Shown: positions 7,348 to 13,285, numbered from the stretch's first letter. The stretch: 29,045 nucleotides of DNA from a virus (IMGVR_UViG_3300011430_000035:1-29045), one strand, 5' to 3'. Numbers and translations are program-made. The notes: generated by a model from the letters alone, not told the origin.

Positions 7348-7407
7348 TATAAGGCGCAGGGTTCTCTTCCTTCTGCAGACGAATGCAGGTTCTATGCGAG
7401 GCTTATA
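7348..7407 (-). ncRNA. Folded 60-nt RNA element next to tRNA-likes
   Basis: The minus strand can form a TATAAG/CTTATA outer stem, an inner CGCA/TGCG stem, and a CTGCA/TGCAG hairpin capped by a TTCGTC loop. Two near-identical direct repeats (AGAACCTGC and AGAACCCTGC) lie on either side of the hairpin. It sits between two tRNA-like units and has a similar closed-stem plan but no standard tRNA arms. Confidence 0.35.
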
Positions 7408-7417
7408 AACTCGATAA

Positions 7418-7482
7418 CGATATAGCCCCAGGGATCGAACCTGTGGATCAATAAGGTTTTACATATAAACTAACCTATATCG
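7418..7482 (-). ncRNA. tRNA-like element lacking an anticodon arm
   Basis: On the minus strand GATATAG pairs perfectly with CTATATC (8 bp with the flanking C-G). A T arm with a good TTCGATC loop (CAGG/CCTG) precedes the 3' acceptor strand. A D-arm-like segment (GTTAGTTTATATGTAAAAC) follows the 5' strand. Only about 11 nt separate these two arms, too few for an anticodon arm, and the whole unit is about 65 nt. It is either a decayed tRNA or a deliberate tRNA mimic. Confidence 0.45.
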
Positions 7483-7510
7483 AAAATTTGAATCTTACAT
7501 CAGTAAGAAT

Positions 7511-7810
7511 TCAGTATTTGTTCTCAACAATAGAAGGTTCAGTTTTCTCCATTATTTCTTCGTTAAAAGTGAATGGAAATTTACCTTTTGTAACCTTCTT
7601 AGTTGTAGAATGCTCCCAATTATAATTTTTATTATAATCTATTTTGTAATATTGATCTGCTTTAATTAGATCGCTATGACTAACACTGGAAGCATGCTTT
7701 TGTTTGTCAACTACTACGTAATTCATATTACCATACCAGTTAATACAAATTAATATCCAAAACGCTAATGTAAGGCCAAGGATGTACTTAAGTTTTAATT
7801 TGAATTCCAT
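7511..7810 (-). CDS. Single-pass membrane protein (99 aa)
   Basis: One N-terminal membrane helix (about residues 9-26, YILGLTLAFWILICINWYG) is followed by a soluble, Lys- and Tyr-rich domain of about 70 residues that would face the periplasm if the helix acts as a signal anchor. It overlaps the end of the 258-aa gene by 16 nt and so belongs to the same membrane-protein cluster (7511-9755). No family recognised. Confidence 0.68.
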   Translation of the reverse strand: MEFKLKLKYILGLTLAFWILICINWYGNMNYVVVDKQKHASSVSHSDLIKADQYYKIDYNKNYNWEHSTTKKVTKGKFPFTFNEEIMEKTEPSIVENKY

Positions 7811-8571
7811 TTGAAAAATGATTTTTTAGTAATTAATAATACAGCTACAATAGAGACAATATTTAAAAATAATAATGATCCATGATAACTTGAACCAAAC
7901 ATTGTTACTAATATTCCTATAAATAAGAATATTAATGGAGTTAATAGGAAATAATCTGTTCCTTTTACATATTCCCAAAGTAAACTTCTTTCATTACCTG
8001 GAACACCCCAAGAATACACTTCGATAAGCATATCTCTGTCACTTATCTTACGATAGAAATCTTGAGGATATTCTTCTCTATAAAATAAAGTTGCAGATTT
8101 AACTGGAGCTCCATTAATAGATTGAATTGATGTAAGTATAAAGAAATATGATGTACCTATATTAAGGTCATGTTTCTCAAAAGATCTATTTTCATTCTTT
8201 TCATGTAAAATAGTACGTTCTTTAATGAATTTAATAATCTCTTCACCTACAACAACTGGTACTTGATGATTAAAATCATCTACTCTAATAATCTTCATAC
8301 CATTAGCTTCACAATATTTCTTTATTTGTGTAGCTGAATATACATTACGTCCAAACTTTTGTTCTAACACTGTGAAGCGTTGAATGTTATTTTGAACTTG
8401 TTCAGCATTACGAATATGATTATCAAGACCAATTTTCTTAAGCATCTCAATCTCTTCAGAACTTTGATTAGTTTGTAACAGTAATAATGTATCTGATACA
8501 TCTTTTGAAACTTCTGATTTATCCTTCTTAGATATCCTATCTAATGTAAGGATGTTTTTGTTTTCAGCCAT
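7795..8571 (-). CDS. C-terminally anchored membrane protein (258 aa)
   Basis: About 200 soluble residues are followed by two hydrophobic segments near the end (YFLLTPLIFLFIGILVTMFG and LLFLNIVSIVAVLLI), then a short basic tail. The soluble part is highly charged, with a helical N-terminus (QTNQSSEEIEMLKKIGLD) and a mixed alpha/beta middle. The topology suggests a cytoplasmic domain tethered to the inner membrane. The start at 8571 overlaps the stop of the upstream signal-peptide gene. No family recognised; co-expression with four other membrane proteins suggests an envelope complex. Confidence 0.72.
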   Translation of the reverse strand: MAENKNILTLDRISKKDKSEVSKDVSDTLLLLQTNQSSEEIEMLKKIGLDNHIRNAEQVQNNIQRFTVLEQKFGRNVYSATQIKKYCEANGMKIIRVDDFNHQVPVVVGEEIIKFIKERTILHEKNENRSFEKHDLNIGTSYFFILTSIQSINGAPVKSATLFYREEYPQDFYRKISDRDMLIEVYSWGVPGNERSLLWEYVKGTDYFLLTPLIFLFIGILVTMFGSSYHGSLLFLNIVSIVAVLLITKKSFFKWNSN

Positions 8572-9191
8572 TATTTAATAGTTTGATAAAACTCAATAAT
8601 ATGTTTCATTGCACCATATTCTGGATTATAAAATCCTGTTACCATATCAATAAAATGTTGAGATGATAATATTGACAAGAATACAGCTAAAACTCCATAT
8701 ATAGCAACTAATAGAATATTAGATTCTTTAGTTTCACCTGCTTCAGTTACATCAGTTTTCATAACATCAAATGCTATACCAAATCTATACCACAATACCA
8801 TTGCAGAGATAGTCATAAATAAATAACATATAGACCATACTCTTTGTTGCTTAACTAATATGTCCCACACTTGATTAGTAGTCTTCTCAAGCTTATTTGC
8901 TGTCTTAGTTAGAAGATCTCTTGCTTCAGGTGTTAGAGTCTTAACTACATCTTTTACGTCGCTGTAAACGGTTGTAGTGCCTTCTTTAATATCACCATAA
9001 AATGTGCTAACACCTTCTTTAACAGCGCCACCTGTATTTTTAGATGGTAATGCAGCTTTTACAACATCTGCCGAGTTATTAATTGCAGATTCTGCAACCC
9101 GTGCTGTCTTATTTACAGCATTATCCACTGATTTGCTCTGGGCAAATACAAACGAGCCTGTTAGTAAGGCTAAAAAGAGAATTTTCTTCAT
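8571..9191 (-). CDS. Signal-peptide-bearing membrane protein (206 aa)
   Basis: The N-terminus is a typical signal peptide, MKKILFLALLTGSFVFAQ, with a likely cleavage after A-17. The FAQ ending is characteristic of Flavobacteriia secreted proteins and is a clue to the host. Residues 20-110 are a polar, Ala/Val/Lys/Thr-rich helical region with amphipathic repeats (KEGVSTFYGDIKEG then TTTVYSDVKDVVK). Two membrane helices follow (about 118-138 and 159-178). A periplasmic helical region anchored in the inner membrane is likely. Its phage role could be envelope modification or superinfection exclusion; neither is proven. Confidence 0.72.
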   Translation of the reverse strand: MKKILFLALLTGSFVFAQSKSVDNAVNKTARVAESAINNSADVVKAALPSKNTGGAVKEGVSTFYGDIKEGTTTVYSDVKDVVKTLTPEARDLLTKTANKLEKTTNQVWDILVKQQRVWSICYLFMTISAMVLWYRFGIAFDVMKTDVTEAGETKESNILLVAIYGVLAVFLSILSSQHFIDMVTGFYNPEYGAMKHIIEFYQTIK

Positions 9192-9208
9192 TTATTAATT
9201 AATTAAGG

Positions 9209-9505
9209 TTAATCTAAATTATTGTTAACATCTTTCCAATAGTTTTCCCATATATACGATGGAGCTAAAACTATAGCTGCAGATCGTTCGTTGTTGTAAT
9301 GCAAATATATACAAAATGATATAAACATAACTCCACAATATATTATAAATAATATTTGTGAAGCTACATACCAATAATTATGTTGCCATAATACTAAATT
9401 AGTATTACGTCCATTATTAAATGCAAATAAAGGTAATAACCAATATAAAATCACTGGATACATTGTCAATTGCAATAGTAATCCAAAAAGTCTATTAATT
9501 GTCAT
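9209..9505 (-). CDS. Small polytopic membrane protein (98 aa)
   Basis: A 98-residue hydrophobic, aromatic-rich protein with about three membrane helices (LFGLLLQLTMYPVILYWLLP, then YVASQILFIIYCGVMFISFC). A polar C-terminus ends near YWKDVNNNLD. It overlaps the upstream membrane gene by 11 nt. No family is recognised. Confidence 0.65.
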   Translation of the reverse strand: MTINRLFGLLLQLTMYPVILYWLLPLFAFNNGRNTNLVLWQHNYWYVASQILFIIYCGVMFISFCIYLHYNNERSAAIVLAPSYIWENYWKDVNNNLD

Positions 9506-9755
9506 TACCTATAGGTATTACGATTGATCTACGTTCCATCCAAAGCCATAAGCCCATTGGACCCATTATTATTATAAATAGAATTATTATATGAACGATA
9601 CTTAGTATTCTACCAAATATACAACCATCAGATAATCTATCATAACGTACAAATGTAGGCTCATACCATGATGGTAAATACCAACATACTGTAAGAAAAT
9701 ATGTAGCTATAACTACCACTACAGCTACAAATATTGATGCTATTGTTATTCGCAT
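9495..9755 (-). CDS. Two-pass membrane protein (86 aa)
   Basis: An N-terminal helix (ITIASIFVAVVVVIATYFLT) and a second one (IVHIIILFIIIMGPMGLWLW) flank a short Tyr/Trp/Arg-rich loop. It is the first gene of the membrane cluster, preceded by a 500-nt noncoding block with strong hairpins, so this cluster may have its own 5' leader. Function unknown. Confidence 0.65.
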   Translation of the reverse strand: MRITIASIFVAVVVVIATYFLTVCWYLPSWYEPTFVRYDRLSDGCIFGRILSIVHIIILFIIIMGPMGLWLWMERRSIVIPIGNDN

Positions 9756-9780
9756 TTTTTAAGTTTTTAATTAGTTATTT

Positions 9781-9852
9781 ACAGTACTTAGGTGAGATAT
9801 CGAGGCATGATTCTCACCTGTACTGCGTGCACCCTAGAATTGTATGTCTAGG
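9781..9852 (-). ncRNA. Two-hairpin structured leader upstream of the membrane cluster
   Basis: Read on the minus strand, a small hairpin (CCTAGA/TCTAGG arms around 9833-9852) is followed by a long one with arms AGGTGAGA and TCTCACCT extended by outer GTAC/GTAC pairs (9782-9825). It ends 26 nt before ATG 9755, so it is either the 5' leader of that operon or the 3' end of an independent RNA. No T tract follows, so a plain terminator is unlikely. No riboswitch class recognised. Confidence 0.45.
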
Positions 9853-9857
9853 TAACA

Positions 9858-9908
9858 TTATTAAATCAGTCTTATTGATCGAGCGAAGCAAGCTTAAGAA
9901 CTGAATAA
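9858..9908 (-). ncRNA. Folded 51-nt RNA element
   Basis: On the minus strand an interrupted stem (ATTATT/AATAAT, CAGT/ACTG, CTTA/TAAG with single-base bulges) encloses a GC-richer loop containing GCTTGCTTCGC. It lies in the gene-free block between the genes at 9755 and 10253. The closed-stem plan resembles the other elements here; function unknown. Confidence 0.3.
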
Positions 9909-9912
9909 TATT

Positions 9913-9990
9913 TTAAATTAATTGGATCATTACTACAATAACTACTATAATTAGTGAGAATATCATAGATTTATTAAACTCTTCATCCAT
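9913..9990 (-). CDS. Possible 25-aa single-helix membrane microprotein
   Basis: ATG 9990 opens a 25-codon frame that is one membrane helix with a short acidic N-terminus (MDEEFNKSMIFSLIIVVIVV followed by MIQLI). AT-rich DNA readily gives hydrophobic frames, so chance is a real possibility. The charge asymmetry and its place in a region full of tiny membrane genes are the only support. Confidence 0.3.
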   Translation of the reverse strand: MDEEFNKSMIFSLIIVVIVVMIQLI

Positions 9991-10052
9991 AATTTAATAT
10001 GTATTGATTAGAGAAAGACAGGATAATATATCATCCATTTAATTATGGTCCT

Positions 10053-10103
10053 TATATGATGGGAATCGAGACCCACACATATCTATCAACCCATATTTAT
10101 ATA
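10053..10103 (-). ncRNA. Possible truncated tRNA-like element
   Basis: A T-arm-like hairpin (TGGG, TCTCGATT, CCCA) is followed by TCATATA, which can pair 6 of 7 with TATATAA upstream. Between them only one short arm (ATAT/ATAT around GGGTTGATAG) fits. The result is a 51-nt unit with no anticodon arm, as in the elements at 7418 and 12015. The pairing is A/T-rich, so this is the weakest of the set. Confidence 0.25.
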
Positions 10104-10138
10104 TAATATTAAATGACGTCAATATTATCCCATCGAAT

Positions 10139-10247
10139 TTGATTGTTACCCAGTGGCTAGTACTGGACAATTAATGACACAGTGGCTCCGAGAACGATTA
10201 CGCGGTATTGTGCCCTTCATAGGCGACCATTTTGCTATAACAATCAA
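10139..10247 (-). ncRNA. Folded 109-nt RNA element closed by a 10-bp stem
   Basis: TTGATTGTTA pairs perfectly with TAACAATCAA across about 90 nt. Inside, read on the minus strand, are hairpins GCC/GGC, CCG/CGG and CCAGT/ACTGG, with GCCACTG present twice. The element is clearly GC-richer than its surroundings and ends 6 nt from the stop of the next gene at 10253. A multibranched RNA is likely. The strand is inferred from neighbouring transcription, since a perfect dyad looks the same on both strands. Confidence 0.45.
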
Positions 10248-10252
10248 TTTCC

Positions 10253-10594
10253 CTAATTTGTTAATTTCAAATATTCTTTATGCAAGAAATCTACAGGATG
10301 AGTATTTTTATCCTCATCATAAAATAATTTCATTAATTCATCAACCATACGGAAGTGTGTATCCTTACAAAAATGAAGAGGTTTCTTAGGGTTAAATATT
10401 ATTTTATGAGATAAATGTGTAAGACATAATTCTACCCAATGTAGTCGAGTATATGTACCATCTTTATCTAAATTTTTAAATAATATTATACCATCTACTA
10501 TTACTGCACCTGTTACTGTTAGGTCTTGATAATAGAAATTGCACATATCGAATATCTTCGCCATATGCTCTGTTGTAAGTTCAAGCTTTTTCAT
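10253..10594 (-). CDS. Hypothetical soluble protein (113 aa)
   Basis: A 113-aa protein with mixed helix and strand character (MKKLELTTEHMAKIFDMCNF; TVTGAVIVDGIILFKNLDKD) and many His residues in the second half (LHWVELCLTHLSHK, NTHPVDFLHKEY). The His residues are not arranged in a metal motif I can name. The start shares an ATGA junction with the stop of the coiled-coil gene upstream. Function unknown. Confidence 0.65.
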   Translation of the reverse strand: MKKLELTTEHMAKIFDMCNFYYQDLTVTGAVIVDGIILFKNLDKDGTYTRLHWVELCLTHLSHKIIFNPKKPLHFCKDTHFRMVDELMKLFYDEDKNTHPVDFLHKEYLKLTN

Positions 10595-10863
10595 TTTTGA
10601 TTTAATTTGTTGAGAGTTTTAGTTAATAATTTTATTTCGATTTCTTGTTGTTGAATTTGATGTTCTTTTTCTTTAATTTGTGTTGATATTAAATCAACCA
10701 AATGATTACGCATTTCATTCAAGACAATAAGTCTGTCTTGTTCTGAAAAGTTGTCAAATACATATCTTGCTAGCGATTTAGCTTCATTTTTAGCTAGCGT
10801 ATTTGTACCAGGTATATATTGTATAAACAAATATAATATAAACCGTTTAAACCGCTTTCTCAT
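10591..10863 (-). CDS. Basic coiled-coil protein (90 aa)
   Basis: The N-terminus is basic with a moderately hydrophobic stretch (RFILYLFIQYIPG), followed by an amphipathic helical part. From about residue 58 there is a clear coiled coil (STQIKEKEHQIQQQEIEIKL). This could be a membrane-associated oligomer. It starts 4 nt after the stop of a 51-aa gene and ends in an ATGA overlap with the next. No family recognised. Confidence 0.65.
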   Translation of the reverse strand: MRKRFKRFILYLFIQYIPGTNTLAKNEAKSLARYVFDNFSEQDRLIVLNEMRNHLVDLISTQIKEKEHQIQQQEIEIKLLTKTLNKLNQK

Positions 10864-10867
10864 AAGA

Positions 10868-11023
10868 CTATGTAATAAGTTTCATATTGAATTTCTTATT
10901 TCTATTTGTAGCAATTTTATCTACAAGATATGCTAACATATGAGAATGATCTCTAAATACAATTTCAGCATTATATTTAGGCTTTTTCTTTTTGTGAACG
11001 TAAGGAGTTTGGTTTGAACTCAT
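10868..11023 (-). CDS. Small basic hypothetical protein (51 aa)
   Basis: ATG 11023 to TAG 10868 encodes 51 residues (start MSSNQTPYVHKKKKPKYNAE). The basic N-terminus (KKKKPK) and later RNRNKK-like patches give a strong positive charge, compatible with nucleic-acid binding. The 4-nt gap to the next gene and the 22-nt gap from the previous one fit the operon exactly, which supports it despite its size. Confidence 0.6.
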   Translation of the reverse strand: MSSNQTPYVHKKKKPKYNAEIVFRDHSHMLAYLVDKIATNRNKKFNMKLIT

Positions 11024-11045
11024 AATTAGATAGTTTTTTGGTTAG

Positions 11046-11261
11046 TTAATCTTCGTCTTTAATGTAATCTATACATCTTTTGTGATGAGCTTCATCATTA
11101 GAACAAACTTCATATTGATGAGTTTGTTGAACATTCCAATAAGTTGTTATTTTACATAAACAAGTTTTGCAAACACCAAGATCACTCTCGATGTCTGCTT
11201 CCATTTGTTTATCTATAGCTTGAGCCATAGATTTCTTATGTTTTAAGCTTTGTAAATGCAT
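11046..11261 (-). CDS. Small protein with Cys/His metal-binding motif (71 aa)
   Basis: After a Lys/Gln-rich helical N-terminus there is a compact Cys/His region: CKTCLCK (about residues 31-37) and CSNDEAHHKRC (about 53-63). C-x2-C followed by C-x9-C with His nearby is a plausible zinc site. It is coupled to the SANT-like gene upstream by a TAATG junction. Zinc-bearing phage peptides of this size often regulate transcription, but no specific family is recognised. Confidence 0.65.
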   Translation of the reverse strand: MHLQSLKHKKSMAQAIDKQMEADIESDLGVCKTCLCKITTYWNVQQTHQYEVCSNDEAHHKRCIDYIKDED

Positions 11262-11680
11262 TATTCTAATGTTTTAAGAAGTTCTACAACTTTTTTACGA
11301 TCTTCAGCTGATAAATCTAATAATTGTTTAATAACAACTATTAATGGTTTAAGAGGTTCTTCTCTTTTAAATATACCTTTTACTCTTGCTGTACTTTTAC
11401 CTTGTTTGAATCCTGCAACAGATCCTGTAAGAATAGGGCTTTTCTTTTTACCACCTCTAATAATATAATAATATCTTGCAGATATATTTTGTGGTTTTCT
11501 ATTTTTAAGTTTTCTAGCAGCTTGATCAAAAGCATGTCTTAAATTATCTGGAAATAATGCTACTGTATCCATAATAATTGTATCTTCATCTTTTGTATAA
11601 CCTTTTAAAGTTATTTTTTTAGCCGTGAAAACTTTTTTTGGAGTTTTATCCAAAACGTCATCTAATGTAATTGCATTCAT
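11261..11680 (-). CDS. Myb/SANT-like DNA-binding protein (139 aa)
   Basis: Residues about 28-77 read as a Myb/SANT-type helical domain: GYTKDEDTIIMDTVALFPDN, then FDQAARKLKNRKPQNISARY. The starting TKDED acidic helix and the later R-K-x-x-x-I-x-x-R/Y recognition helix are typical. After it comes a basic linker (RGGKKKSPILTGS) and a C-terminal helix ending LSAEDRKKVVELLKTLE. A sequence-specific DNA-binding regulator is the natural reading. It precedes the zinc-motif gene with overlapping stop/start. Confidence 0.7.
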   Translation of the reverse strand: MNAITLDDVLDKTPKKVFTAKKITLKGYTKDEDTIIMDTVALFPDNLRHAFDQAARKLKNRKPQNISARYYYIIRGGKKKSPILTGSVAGFKQGKSTARVKGIFKREEPLKPLIVVIKQLLDLSAEDRKKVVELLKTLE

Positions 11681-11703
11681 AGTGATTTAATTTATTTATT
11701 TAG

Positions 11704-11838
11704 TTAGTTAATTTTAATTTGTTTGAAACTTTTTACTATAGGTTTATTATTGCTATATTTAACAATTTTACCCCATACTTTTTTGTCATTATTATCAATA
11801 TAATACCATATATTGAATAATTTTAATAATTTTATCAT
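11704..11838 (-). CDS. Small basic hypothetical protein (44 aa)
   Basis: ATG 11838 to TAA 11704 encodes 44 residues (start MIKLLKLFNIWYYIDNNDKK), Lys-rich with aromatic residues. It lies 23 nt upstream of the SANT-like gene in the right orientation. Low-complexity A/T-rich DNA could produce it by chance, so only moderate support. Confidence 0.45.
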   Translation of the reverse strand: MIKLLKLFNIWYYIDNNDKKVWGKIVKYSNNKPIVKSFKQIKIN

Positions 11839-11864
11839 TTGATTTAGTTTTAATAAATACCCAT

Positions 11865-11918
11865 ACCCTTATAGCTTACCGAGTTATCAGTTACGGAGCT
11901 TATATAAGAGCAGGGTAT
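11865..11918 (-). ncRNA. Folded RNA element downstream of the tmRNA
   Basis: On the minus strand ATACC pairs with GGTAT, and inside it CTTATA with TATAAG, around a CCG/CGG hairpin with a 12-nt loop. The 3' side carries a tandem GGGTAT repeat, so two registers of the closing stem are possible. It is the last element of the 11.86-12.6 kb RNA block and could be its 3' end or processing site. Confidence 0.35.
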
Positions 11919-11923
11919 CTAAA

Positions 11924-12006
11924 TATTAAGCATCACCATGTTATTGCACATTTTTCCCAGTATACACGACTACTCTGGTTCAGCGGTGTCCAGCTCCTAC
12001 TTAATA
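11924..12006 (-). ncRNA. Multibranched 83-nt RNA sharing a motif with the 18.6-kb ncRNA
   Basis: The minus strand folds as TATTAAG/CTTAATA enclosing CACC/GGTG, within which CCAG/CTGG and ATGT/ACAT hairpins form. Just inside the outer stem is AGCTGGACACCGCT, a small AGC/GCT hairpin. The ncRNA at 18.6 kb has AGCTGGACACGGCAGC in an equivalent hairpin followed by a second one. The nested pairing is good; function is unknown. Confidence 0.45.
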
Positions 12007-12014
12007 CAATTAGA

Positions 12015-12059
12015 CCTACATCAGGGACTCGAACCCTGTTTAAACCTCATGTATGTAGG
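12015..12059 (-). ncRNA. tRNA acceptor/T-arm minihelix (45 nt)
   Basis: On the minus strand CCTACAT pairs perfectly with ATGTAGG (7 bp). The 3' strand directly follows a perfect 5-bp T arm (CAGGG, TTCGAGT loop, CCCTG). Only 14 nt lie between the 5' acceptor strand and the T arm, so D and anticodon arms are absent. Immediately upstream (12060-12077) is a separate hairpin ACATT, CTTTGCG, AATGT with a 7-nt loop like an anticodon arm, but in the wrong order for a normal tRNA. This is a minihelix-type tRNA mimic or a rearranged tRNA. Confidence 0.5.
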
Positions 12060-12170
12060 ACATTCGCAAAGAATGTTTTATATATTTTAATCTTATATTT
12101 TCAATTCGATGTCTTTCCACCAGTCAGTCTTATGTAAATTTACTATCATTATGAAAAACAACACAAAGTA

Positions 12171-12250
12171 TGTTGGACTTAATAGTTTTGACTCACGCAT
12201 TTACAATAGCTACCTTGCCGACAAGCAAAGATTCCTTATATAGTCCAACA
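12171..12250 (-). ncRNA. Folded 80-nt RNA element closed by a 9-bp stem
   Basis: TGTTGGACT pairs perfectly with AGTCCAACA. Inside, the minus strand has a GC-containing hairpin CTTG, TCGG, CAAG and a less structured remainder. It is close to tRNA length, but there is no T-loop consensus and no believable anticodon arm. It begins 36 nt after the tmRNA 3' end, so it may be co-transcribed and processed with it. Confidence 0.4.
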
Positions 12251-12285
12251 CTTCAAAACACCCCAGAAAGAGGGCAACCGATGTG

Positions 12286-12599
12286 TGGAGCCGGGGGGAA
12301 TCGAACCCCCGTCCATAAATGTATTCAATGTGTAATTTATATAGCTTCACGTTTTTAAATTGTTACGCTCAAAAGGGTCAGCCTGGGCTAACAATCCACC
12401 ACTCTATTTAATCTAACAGAGAAATCCTTAGAATATTATGCTGCCATCAATACTTCCTCAGAAGTAATTAAGCTACGAACTTTTGCCATATTGGCGTCAA
12501 TTTGTTTTCCATTTATTCAATTCACCTTAGTTTTAACCAGTTATCTCTCTGGGCTAATTACATCATTTACTCTCAATCATGTCAAAACCAGTCGGCCCC
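12286..12599 (-). ncRNA. ssrA: tmRNA (ssrA) with 19-residue tag
   Basis: Transfer-messenger RNA, which with SmpB and EF-Tu frees stalled ribosomes and tags the nascent protein. The minus strand opens GGGGCCGACTGGTTTTGACA, matching the tmRNA 5' consensus, and ends with a T arm (GGGGG, TTCGATT loop, CCCCC) and CGGCTCC. GGGGCCG pairs with CGGCTCC over all 7 positions (one G-U), and an A discriminator follows; CCA is not encoded. The messenger part starts after TTGAC: GCC at 12495 opens a 19-codon frame, ANMAKVRSLITSEEVLMAA, with TAA at 12438-12436. The hydrophobic-Ala-Ala end is typical of proteolysis tags, although a tag of about 8-15 residues is usual. Total length is about 314 nt, a little short for a tmRNA. 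Pseudoknots flank the tag in this family; repeated GCCCAG segments here could take part. Confidence 0.9.
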
Positions 12600-12694
12600 T
12601 TGTTGGAGTTTTGGTAGGACTCCATACCTATGGACACATTATAATATAGAGGCTAAACTAAATCACTAACTAAAACCTCTTATAATATGTCTAC

Positions 12695-12943
12695 TTAGTT
12701 AGTAGGCCAATCTGGGAGATTTTCTATTGTGATATAATTACCTTTAGATGGCATTATAAGTGTTTCTGTATATTTTGGTACATTTGTAATAATAGGTTTA
12801 TGCCTAAAATTAGCAATATCAAAAGCTTGTTCATTGGTTACATAAGAACCAGCTATACCAAGCTTTCTGGCGCGTATTCTGACTGTTTCCCGACTTATTT
12901 TATAAGCTTGGACAACTATGTCAAAATGAAAACTATCCTTCAT
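12695..12943 (-). CDS. Small helix-turn-helix-like protein (82 aa)
   Basis: The N-terminal half (FDIVVQAYKISRETVRIRAR then KLGIAGSYVTNEQAFDIANF) reads as one or two helix-turn-helix units of the type where a regulator picks a site by KISRETVRIRARKLG. The C-terminal half is Pro/Thr-rich and probably extended, ending NLPDWPTN. A small DNA-binding regulator is likely. It is the first gene downstream of the membrane cluster and lies just upstream of the tmRNA. Confidence 0.65.
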   Translation of the reverse strand: MKDSFHFDIVVQAYKISRETVRIRARKLGIAGSYVTNEQAFDIANFRHKPIITNVPKYTETLIMPSKGNYITIENLPDWPTN

Positions 12944-13097
12944 TTAACATATATAATGTTAATAAATAAAGAAATATAGTAACTGAAAGATAATAACCAA
13001 GTCTATTTCTAGATATCTTTCTACGTAATACCATACAAAATTCTAAAGTTGATAGTATTGTTGAAAATACTAACAAAGTTACACAAAAGGTTATCAT
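12933..13097 (-). CDS. Two-pass membrane microprotein (54 aa)
   Basis: ATG 13097 to TAG 12933 encodes 54 residues: a first helix (MITFCVTLLVFSTILSTLEF), a basic loop (RRKISRNR) and a second helix (YYLSVTIFLYLLTLYML). The ATG overlaps the upstream TGA (ATGA), and the end overlaps the next start by 11 nt. Both junctions support a real gene. Function unknown. Confidence 0.6.
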   Translation of the reverse strand: MITFCVTLLVFSTILSTLEFCMVLRRKISRNRLGYYLSVTIFLYLLTLYMLNEG

Positions 13098-13285
13098 GGA
13101 TTAAACATATTATAAATTATTACAATATTTATAATAATAAATGCTAAATATGTAGCCAAAAATCCTAATACGTTTGGTTCAGGAGCTTCTACACTTCTAG
13201 ACCACCAATTTAACAAGTTAACTATAACAACATCTATTAAAAATAAAGATATTGCTAATGTATCTGTTGGGATTTCTATAATCAT
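13094..13285 (-). CDS. Two-pass membrane protein (63 aa)
   Basis: Two hydrophobic helices (DTLAISLFLIDVVIVNLLNW and LGFLATYLAFIIINIVIIYN) are separated by a short charged loop with SRSVEAPEP. The start overlaps the upstream stop by 4 nt and the end overlaps the next ATG (ATGA). It is part of a chain of tiny inner-membrane genes from 12.9 to 14.6 kb. No family recognised. Confidence 0.62.
   Translation of the reverse strand: MIIEIPTDTLAISLFLIDVVIVNLLNWWSRSVEAPEPNVLGFLATYLAFIIINIVIIYNMFNP

Noticed and set aside
10153-10389. A 78-codon plus-strand frame
   Set aside because: It covers a folded RNA element and the antisense of the 113-aa gene; the minus-strand gene has coupled neighbours.
12170-12358. 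A 62-codon plus-strand frame
   Set aside because: It crosses the tmRNA T arm and the folded RNA at 12171-12250, both on the other strand; there is no support for a protein.
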